The position numbers and the translations under genes were made by a program. A DNA stretch of 20,748 bases, taken from an uncultured Clostridia bacterium (GTDB lineage Bacteria; Bacillota; Clostridia; Christensenellales; UBA1242). The number at the start of each line of letters is the position of its first letter. The first letter of the stretch is position 1. The notes under the pieces were generated by a model. It had not been told where the DNA came from and ran no database searches. It saw nothing but the letters and a program-made list of their open reading frames with translations. The DNA lies in the NCBI GenBank assembly GCA_947628195.1, contig CANQZB010000004.1, forward strand, positions 1 to 20,748, written 5' to 3'. Below are positions 20,101-20,748 of the stretch, one piece after another.

Positions 20101-20735
20101 CTTCCAATATTACACATGTGGGAACAATTGCAAATTTGAACTTAACAGGGCAGAGACTTTACATTGGAAAGGATGGTAGTGAGTATCGTTGGAGTACCTC
20201 GCATTTTGCTCAAGATTACTTATGTTTCACAATTTATGAAGATACCGAAGGAAATCCAAAACTTTACTCCCGTATTGGAGTTGGCACAGTGTATAAGGAT
20301 GAAGAATCAAACTTCGCAACACCTAAAGATGAGGTATTAAATTGGTTCGAAAAATATGCAATGCAAAAAACTGGCGAAAATTATTATATCGATTTAAATA
20401 ATCCAGAAAATAAAACACAGGGCTTAACATATTTGGTGTGGAAAACTGGTGAAAGTACTGGCGAAATTGAAAATTGGACAGATCCAGATCTTCATCAAGA
20501 AGAAGGAAGCCCGAAAGATTTTTGCAATATCACATGCTATACTACTATTGGAGGCCATCATGTTAACATGACATCCGATAGAACCAGCTCGAAATATTTA
20601 ACTTACAAGGTAAATACTAGTTTCTATAATGATTTAGCCAACGAAGAAACTCAAGGCGGAATATATTTTGTGTTTGATATAATATACAGTAACTCATCCA
20701 CAATATATGGTGATAATGCACTTTATAAGAGTTAA
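2118..20735 (+). CDS. Giant (6205 aa) GLUG-repeat surface lipoprotein, complete
   Basis: Predicted exported, membrane-anchored surface protein of roughly 670 kDa; I do not recognise a named homologue. Residues 1-23 are a lipoprotein signal peptide with Cys24 as lipid site. In order follow a beta-rich, Ig-like-looking region (about 27-1108), GLUG block 1 (1109-1774), a second beta-rich region (1775-2725), five further GLUG blocks (about 2726-5894) and a unique C-terminal module (about 5895-6205). I count about 50 GLUG-type motifs such as VGGIAGQNEG, FGGLVGTNNG and VGGLIGYLEN. GLUG repeats are known from bacterial surface proteins and probably form beta-helical coils. Each block tends to open with a [A/Q]DEF/DL...NY.L.NDI phrase and close near a W or Y followed by P-x-L, as in YFPIL and LPYL. 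It is rich in Asn, Thr, Ser and Gly and poor in Cys. No LPXTG, SLH, peptidase, glycosidase or C-terminal membrane segment was seen. Surface fibre, adhesin or matrix role is inference. The frame is intact throughout. It has its own promoter and stands alone as far as the window shows. Confidence 0.93.
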   Translation: MKKKIFSVLLSIFLVMAGVLFSACGNKYQNLEFDIFYAYTEDADEWFNAKDGIVLNYGGEDDLFSINPETQQGSVYLRVSIKNVKAKYIDEIIVSCQSATNLNFTDKHVRQNEVFEVSISGNLQTTLNFYETNSGKKTSVSLSVYRSLTEIRANEQNVPILRDDAELNLYNLNNLSFYPIGQTNQTGVEYEVLSLGRYNSAGTYMPTYSSLSEITSRVTCSEGKLAFANNFVPNDNCYVIRVRAVSTFKENLYADFSVYAFNTQSGYSPKLTYANQADAEIRNKTIDLYFSDIYNGTAGRGNYSSALLNADLTEFNSVYKTAKNIYGGSLQYVLAVAIDNETHYFDGDLISVNGLVVTKEGENYKLSIEENKLTTNNVKFFLTLKLTNKDGSYEYIKADDNKYVTQLTVNKKHLINNILLNGQNSAVNAFVYSTTSAGYKGYELRLETDPTNPDVNANNFIYLRTSDSADLTNLISIKYSNGSDVLKIDNAHYAILNGSTVNIKLTGSNAEQSLVFYAKNNPSNFYNVALEDQYSTQTLTLTKKVTADSIKFYADENLENEVDSNFYLNEQAQTNLYLKIYHPNNSVLEPSTIKLNSSNNKIKFVGASEDGTLTLTNSMKLQEADEPSSDLHYTLFKVVVYSTDGIQTSTITANAVDMENGSLLGVTASVLAKSVYLVTDPNSFTISPVNNSDANVLTDVDTTLPSFAIINGRWIDFEVSGLIATGLKSANAVSRIAVDKNTEFNNDENGINSNCVDLTAPISNNEFSVRGSRVGGRANNTAVLRVTVYYYASENNVILERSVPIDINIAVYENISTINLSTLTNNPITFINEDYDNARTTSFDFGTNFEPTKKIVLANSTGEVKTKENVSQLKVEFNEDDNLEVYLRYNSFDYELENGAVLNSSDLAIDGLNTDILSGTIIVKLKGKPSRNSITITLTARQFKNDVIGTASSVTVNFVDFEPVDRIVLEGDEIVRKANNSNYVYLSFKDIKEDEADSLSFVARAEYASSNSNLKRFSDLTYLIYEVITDESGNPVSVNNTPLEDGNAKKFSVSFDENNIVTISAVKGENLGGLFKLVVASLDSKIADNNYGKTASLYVQISDGTRQNRYLIENQQDLEAIGKDAVNLSSHYLLANDISLDEDFEPIGKTTTSGVDTVIPFTGSIIGASSYLDEDNNINSTARPKITYALNSYAEVNEGSNIGYYAGLFARIEQPNSPDGATYNNLFGFDVQVNFNLAEDAGIVTGRNLYVGALAGVNKGKISDVGVTAGGIISNSKTNLYFGLIAGQNGGDINLTRLVGVNEKGAVITFTLQNTCYVGGIAGQNEGEISGNYAGKNNLNDYSAFINFNIISRAKTVNVGGIAGETTGNISNLVVGGKITANEVQNIAGIVGVISDAEISNCVVMAMDIEADGTVAGIANESTNSTITNVRFISAKMEYNGLETFGTLKASKTAGIVANSDSSTTVEYGAVESFITTITKGEVEQNFFTFEADEVAGLTFGNAVIQNSFVSADINAVKKVYTTVENSNSQNKNLYFIGEVYGTDTANIKTNDAENSYTAIVSNNKLYTSHNGEDLAEYDSSVYSAVEIFDEFSLNEVVSASGQLIPYTPDPREEGDFENNYYFDAAYLLTEDASMANGYIIKDLWPDVIADYYIKSGDSYQPAGRDDCDNSLTYYKLKSGLDFNSLYYYDNSSNSYVLAGSGDVDVNKEYFSLQSGAFDASAWENEVKSWINESWANVGGSWVSENFKLDAHTNILNLEGNAYCFPYLLQNGSPLMIVRPQDIQAKFNDEFKLSINAVIAQGINLEDYANAQTLIVDFFAREDNVNTLDVNTHQLINTASSGQKANGLVDLQVIPADAQKDVRCEIVSGGRYAYILNNQYIVFERASLTEPIIVKFTSLFDENVFEHVVFFTQYGISKLVLENSDIVSTNDGYELTLISGQGSKNVTIGAENIFEGNNYLTVLEEANVRNYLILETTSEGEAVIVNGDLNSGLTVSINEANSTADAQEISVELKLNLTTYFGESVFPKIDGEDNIISLGGAKLNVKVMRSAESIKNLGANSYIYNTSNRISFDVELKTGYVSDETNPTYDIQRDEGDGNTYALYELNKDSIIISIKETQNKALQYLREANGSTNINLFDFTINCTPQVEDEHVVGYVYSISFVLQDEFSYRYIPAELGNIEFELQISAKSNQSISTSVGITLEPTPLTSARIDNYSAQTRSAGTSYSDIISSSTQTSSIISPTDNGGVMIIHLEPSYANVVSAVLTSSTINPPSLGSDVYIIYEQLVYNARSGAYETIYPANENVSDGHGIILQKVTGKDASGSSYYNGIIYVHTRLSERFSAYTNTITTTLTVNTTDDTITTQKHLLTQYLPGVSLSYEGKQLDDGGYIIQKDTFNNTVSLRVDGYQYNSSPRNSFTWYLKDNSTYKYVENGNINLRDITDLTNFENYRDDINNIYYLNGTEYVQVFKNKIDTYYQFNYALTKLEDELTGKTTFIIDPYTIKDEEKNTYQASDYADVRLDYSSIQQVGESYFMQMRLHVNPDIPTSIRLNSSLTLTSANQEFESENNSLIFHPVDYVVNSVSINEVANNELRVPIRRNNQLNFRFGTDNVNRDLSSEVYAKILEDLGETDFLKAFTFVENGTIINFSETEKLTAFNLRFINNKLVLVGNAEFNNTIQLNLNYRYEYVDGKYEIEFGNQFNSTGFAIPQYGFNLSIYTSTTEEHAEPVTTADEFINMQENGNYILINDITLENFSPITANIASLDGNNKVITIKNFDVNTTRTRYGLFETLGENAILKNVIVNYGECDEVLALSGTDLNQFVFGGLTAENNGLIYNCDIMNLSTRAHNISILLDNSISENITFGGLVGTNNGIITNSRVGTAGYVKIYATDTSETEVYVNASALSFTLGGSNEALNGFVGIAGGFVGVNNGTISNSYFANTSLINYSTAVKQSKTAGFVAQNASQAKITFSYVKAMENTITATNPYSTGARIETATNGNVAGFAYENMGNINNAFANTELITDSAFTAGFVYNNSGTISEAYASCTINKTAGKDVSEQPFIGIDEGQNYLQTGTLTNTYYLENNTNNIVETDDLNTPLGLSQDAFANSENLTGFVFVLSNSRTERQQGVWSYYTADNQLRLLPELVGANQIAYSYRYQTESGAEAGEEDEFVYKNAPSYEQGSVNNPYIIRDYEEFNNVMTSSSTNNSKSGYIRFINNIDFSSSSTNEDVISTRKNFVLGDANNNAITSVEGNGMTISGIYLNASDQQSEAIGLFANIKNAYIKNLTLQFATITSTDGMFSSVRVPYSGGLAGIIDSSVIINIKLQQNVNGTTIAGYNFAGGLAGLVSGNSLIYGIDSNLSVMAVQSASNNAHNYYNENDYNTLRNAGVLNYAVRNYQEYLNTLSFAGGVAGVIDITPQGSRVGQSNLSFVNIYGEQMQIRSMGNILADYAGGIAGYASSGTRALKLKYFTGSNDKIRGRYAVGGLFGIGNGSIDASQVTAQEGEIATANSGGSGQYLFDTAFGNYIINLEKDETSEYQRDADASYGNLNLLSGSNYVGGLVGVGMGTTISNSYSKAAVENGKVIGGLIGYAISTTVNYAYAVPFVNTNNLTAEAKVGGAFGMARSIISGHAETEFENYAKYCLNKLNTDNDYNEVNFMFSTLVVDNNAVDAELDYFCPDHASIAEHIATNGNTSGLTRVFVGESNYKLGVVENGNSARLTTVKLAQLYDTSSANAEQQTIFSQIFSGWSEEYWTLNSARYFPILISDRILDEETISSADEFSKLLSNPAGNYVITKSFDMGDQCKNNKTNWILNVEFTGSLRGQVEGSNATPIISGLFINAQTSGTSGFFRSTNGARISNIEFVWNGNYNESGAIQVNNTISTIGLVSADDQNSLFSNLTVRACSGNLDVNNNTFEDNGAGYNFVSTNRGTISGFGGIVGNAVNSNVVSCSFAGIVSAKVSGTEANIGGLVGFAQQNETDSELNQTSMSVSLSTIGIMDNTSSPTEFNLEVNSSVNLNFGGAVGKAVEASISGTSVGNYINTVKTSLNLKNVTSNIYAGGLVGQSSTKTAISNNAVCADMWAYGNSDAGTTSALIAIGGLAGNYQTGTDYTDIKANSTYAKIYVGKQEEGGNVLGADLSRVYLSTGVAEIDAVDKDVNMEQCLFTGDVTVLEDANVKVSTLYVGGALAKSGGQTVKISETMSTANLFVGTSKTNKLYAGGLVGETDGDIEIRDSQTAGRIVPVCAEFNDDTLIFIAGVAGKAGNVTAENVISTTSIISDALNPDVYQAGDEKLQISALFGVKNVNAKNVVYSSDIALAPEINEPNKPSGYNFVNVSAGDLYNPEHYNSLNFFENNLWTQTESLPYLTNLRSALQNLDILNLYSNGYNYYSLNPKLLNGNEELQAGEADEFAIYIVSSDITLNLTGELNGLLVGSGSGEYVYNSNSAVISEINRHSALSNIHLRLAGEYDFALDSSFIVNTNNGVIFNCSVNNSETGSVSSLKASADFGMICSVNYGLISHCFNSAEVLKVQTNTLAGIVNQNHGTIYSSFFTGYIDNGNVQTAGIVNISAETNYVANCYSAGVIENISTSGNSFVANTDNFNGRNNFIDKFANIEDNNPDLTVNSDLTTYYKIEVVESERLFQAKDLFGNWNTTLKTKSIGDKDKLYIDMHSSTYGYNYLYPTFNFNRRLDNNMESCNNTSNLLYTGTGINKNSVGDEDISTYQNQDFKIDLSNVEEANVKNAFKIPHLGVLKIVQYLANNYSYENNPVHTNLNYEFIYDIDATDGESGMEWKGIGTGDGSQFNGFVFSNKNYTYNPDNYNNLTNNLEGLVEIKGLSTSGIFDNINKAYFTYLRLGSMYALENSGALGANVISENRSTGTAQRETVVTVSNVFFSSTTVITGIDGSTSISALFGNVDIGNNGVLDISNVVTTNGGEPVKFRTAQNAGLIAGELTSGIISLAEAKQTTAQNSNQLYVRFSSEIKYGGGLVGKITSGTIEGKNNTIYIYTEDGSSANIGGVVGMANSAKISNVKVSLPSGTTASTWLSAQSLGGIINTAQSGSVTIENCEIGVYENDNKTVQILSEGSNENYFGLIGAQLVGATINVDGLTLKSSAESNFNVNFTASNGNETRQGFGALLGRQENGTLTLQNGSIDIEITTNGYNLGGWVGLYEGGDIELNKSPIVTLMGVKNVGGVFGSANTIEGIDSTEGSSERTSTTFNTIEMLTSEESFAVITTSSTFNYTDVNFANWGGLFGIYKGNSLKDLTNKNKIEIGTVKNEQARNSIALYNVGGIAGKVENSEMAIIDNLKNSGSIEFKSVTSNSGTIANVNDTIQMSNGDLRDFYALKAINVGGIFGYIQNANINNVKNEQAVIGYQNVGGLIGYLENSSLTDCVITNAGQDSETKSLRIFTQKPDPTDTETWFKNEGTAKNPLYVPTTTKGEDYTYTLNELPHVTSNISGVLNVGGAVGTLIGGSSIEGIYSTAKVNGNVNVGGLVGAIPSTGTASVLNNVVKGSTINGIFYKEIIVKTSEETEEDFDYGTNYFPTSIGGFIGNAQSDNSVIRNNFVSNIEITSAQEGMHTANTDSSRVISTVSNPMVNVRDTNNDIYSKDKVYNMPSTNLMFNNISSGVGGFIGTTNTSAIEAGGESSDGIAKNIATNYMGDVSIKAELGINVGSFYGYLRTSGSKNTINIPTLMADVAVSGAYNIGGIVGNYTTANKWDEGYNLSQVNVFENSKPTIHIMSNKSAETDGYTDSGITGMYVGGLFGKLKLGNNGDLSVSNLVLEKKNNVQLDLNFANNYYIGGLIGRLEGNLDGIVKDESGDEMKNSDGSYQYNTSVDDSVFVKSNEKITDEKYVANFGGLVGLLKVATKSGGTTATVTGEHNFAFTINTIENSNYYDGPTTYDYNDDDATNLYLVAQAYYVNEDNFNISGSSNTSLYDGEKDVNPLLQGTKAWGWHKTYTGFKTLQRYIPAGTGEGTSGTQEWDAIQQIYDASNITHVGTIANLNLTGQRLYIGKDGSEYRWSTSHFAQDYLCFTIYEDTEGNPKLYSRIGVGTVYKDEESNFATPKDEVLNWFEKYAMQKTGENYYIDLNNPENKTQGLTYLVWKTGESTGEIENWTDPDLHQEEGSPKDFCNITCYTTIGGHHVNMTSDRTSSKYLTYKVNTSFYNDLANEETQGGIYFVFDIIYSNSSTIYGDNALYKS
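2196..5441 (+). other. Beta-rich, Ig-like-looking region 1 of the giant lipoprotein (residues ~27-1108)
   Basis: Alternating polar and hydrophobic residues, frequent Asn-Gly and Asp-Gly turns, and recurring strand endings such as KVVVYS, VTVYYYAS and SVTVNFVDF point to a string of beta-sandwich domains, perhaps 8 to 10 of about 110-130 residues. No two units are obviously near-identical. Assignment to an Ig-like fold is inferred from texture and from its pairing with GLUG repeats, not from a recognised domain signature. Confidence 0.45.
5442..7439 (+). repeat. GLUG repeat block 1 (residues 1109-1774)
   Basis: Opens with RYLIENQQDLEAIG and a YLLANDISL phrase, a standard entry to GLUG regions. 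GLUG-type motifs include VGALAGVNKG, FGLIAGQNGG, VGGIAGQNEG, VGGIAGETTG and IAGIVGVISD. Residues after about 1430 are less regular, and the closing part (YCFPYLLQNGSP) is split by a duplicated YY module described separately. Confidence 0.75.
7068..7280 (+). repeat. Two tandem ~35-residue YY modules inside GLUG block 1 (residues 1651-1721)
   Basis: Unit 1 starts DYYIKSGDSYQPAG and ends with YYKLKSG plus a short tail; unit 2 starts LYYYDNSSNSYVLAG and ends with EYFSLQSG plus a short tail. Both share YY-(x)5-6-SY-x-x-AG, then an acidic spacer, then a second aromatic pair and x-L-x-SG. They lie between the LWPD phrase and the SWANVGGSW segment of the block end, as if inserted. Units of this look (YY-x-x-SG-x-Y) are reminiscent of modules I associate with some phage-tail and surface proteins; this is recollection, not a search result. 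Confidence 0.6.
7440..10292 (+). other. Beta-rich, Ig-like-looking region 2 of the giant lipoprotein (residues 1775-2725)
   Basis: Composition and strand pattern resemble region 1, with segments such as ISVELKLNLTTYFG, IYVHTRLSERF and TLTVNTTDD. It contains a YY-module-like stretch near 9483-9560 (IYYLNGTEYVQVF, then TYYQFNY). It separates GLUG block 1 from the long run of later blocks. Fold assignment is inferred. Confidence 0.42.
10293..11558 (+). repeat. GLUG repeat block 2 (residues 2726-3147)
   Basis: Opens with EPVTTADEFINMQENGNYIL and an NDITL phrase. Motifs include FGGLTAENNG, FGGLVGTNNG, AGGFVGVNNG, VAGFAYENMG and TAGFVYNNSG. Closes with GVWSYY and LRLLPEL. Confidence 0.75.
11664..13421 (+). 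repeat. GLUG repeat block 3 (residues 3183-3768)
   Basis: Opens with VNNPYIIRDYEEFNNVM and a FINNIDF phrase. Motifs include SGGLAGIIDS, AGGLAGLVSG, AGGIAGYASS, VGGLFGIGNG, VGGLVGVGMG, IGGLIGYAIS and VGGAFGMARS. Closes with EEYWTLN and YFPILIS. Confidence 0.78.
13440..15218 (+). repeat. GLUG repeat block 4 (residues 3775-4367)
   Basis: Opens with TISSADEFSKLL and a YVITKSFDMG phrase. Motifs include FGGIVGNAVN, IGGLVGFAQQ, FGGAVGKAVE, AGGLVGQSST, IGGLAGNYQT and AGGLVGETDG. Closes with NNLWTQTESLPYL. Confidence 0.78.
15309..16190 (+). repeat. Degenerate GLUG block 5 (residues 4398-4691)
   Basis: Opens with GEADEFAIYIVSSDITLN. GLUG motifs are weak here: FGMICSVNYG, LAGIVNQNHG and TAGIVNISAE, with the alternating N-x-x-x-I/F-N-C pattern kept (VIFNCSV, LISHCFN, YVANCYS). 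A short non-repeat linker to about 16352 follows. Confidence 0.6.
16353..19799 (+). repeat. GLUG repeat block 6, the longest and densest (residues 4746-5894)
   Basis: Opens with KIPHLGVLKIVQYLANN and an EFIYDIDA phrase. About 21 GLUG-type motifs follow at irregular spacing, including GGGLVGKITSG, IGGVVGMANS, LGGWVGLYEGG, VGGIAGKVEN, VGGIFGYIQN, VGGLIGYLEN, VGGLVGAIPS, IGGIVGNYTT, IGGLIGRLEG and FGGLVGLLKV. The irregular spacing suggests long loops between coils rather than a recent tandem array. Confidence 0.78.
19800..20732 (+). other. Unique C-terminal module of the giant lipoprotein (residues 5895-6205)
   Basis: About 310 residues without GLUG motifs and enriched in Trp, Tyr and His (AWGWHKTYTGF, EYRWSTSHF, GGHHVNMTSD), with three Cys near the end (DYLCF and DFCNITC). 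It ends IYGDNALYKS with no sorting signal or membrane segment. No family is recognised. With lipid attachment at residue 24 this would be the distal end and so the likeliest binding or effector part; that is inference. Confidence 0.5.
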
Positions 20736-20748
20736 AACGATAATGACT

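Overview
The window looks like chromosomal DNA from a low-GC, Gram-positive-type bacterium of the Bacillota, probably an uncultured Clostridia-like lineage. I infer this from the very AT-rich intergenic DNA, AGGAG-type ribosome binding sites, a SpoIIID-family sporulation regulator and a Sec/SPII lipoprotein signal. The code is the standard bacterial one: TGG encodes Trp, all three genes end in TAA, and no TGA interrupts the 18.6-kb frame. A closer taxonomic assignment is not possible from this window.

Layout: (1) bases 3-1202 (+) hold the 3' two thirds of aspS (aspartyl-tRNA synthetase), cut by the window edge and closed by an intrinsic terminator whose stem includes part of the stop codon. 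(2) bases 1203-1390 are an AT-rich convergent spacer with a second, 12-bp inverted repeat. (3) bases 1391-1690 (-) hold a short gene for a SpoIIID-like helix-turn-helix regulator. (4) bases 1691-2117 are a divergent, extremely AT-rich intergenic region. It carries a near-consensus vegetative promoter firing rightwards and, just upstream of that, a match to the known SpoIIID binding consensus. (5) bases 2118-20735 (+) are one uninterrupted gene for a 6205-residue predicted lipoprotein.

The giant protein dominates the window. It has a lipoprotein signal peptide (Cys24), a beta-rich, Ig-like-looking region of about 1080 residues, and a first GLUG-repeat block. A second beta-rich region of about 950 residues follows, then five more GLUG blocks in near-direct succession, and a unique C-terminal module of about 310 residues. 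I count roughly 50 GLUG-type [G/A]G-x-x-G motifs. No LPXTG signal, SLH domain or C-terminal membrane segment is visible, so the predicted anchor is the N-terminal lipid. The C-terminus would then be the part farthest from the membrane. This suggests a cell-surface fibre, adhesin or matrix protein; its ligand or function cannot be read from the sequence.

The most interesting hypothesis is a regulatory pair: an orphan SpoIIID-like regulator transcribed divergently from a giant surface lipoprotein that has a SpoIIID-type box next to its strong promoter. This is inference from one short degenerate site plus gene adjacency.
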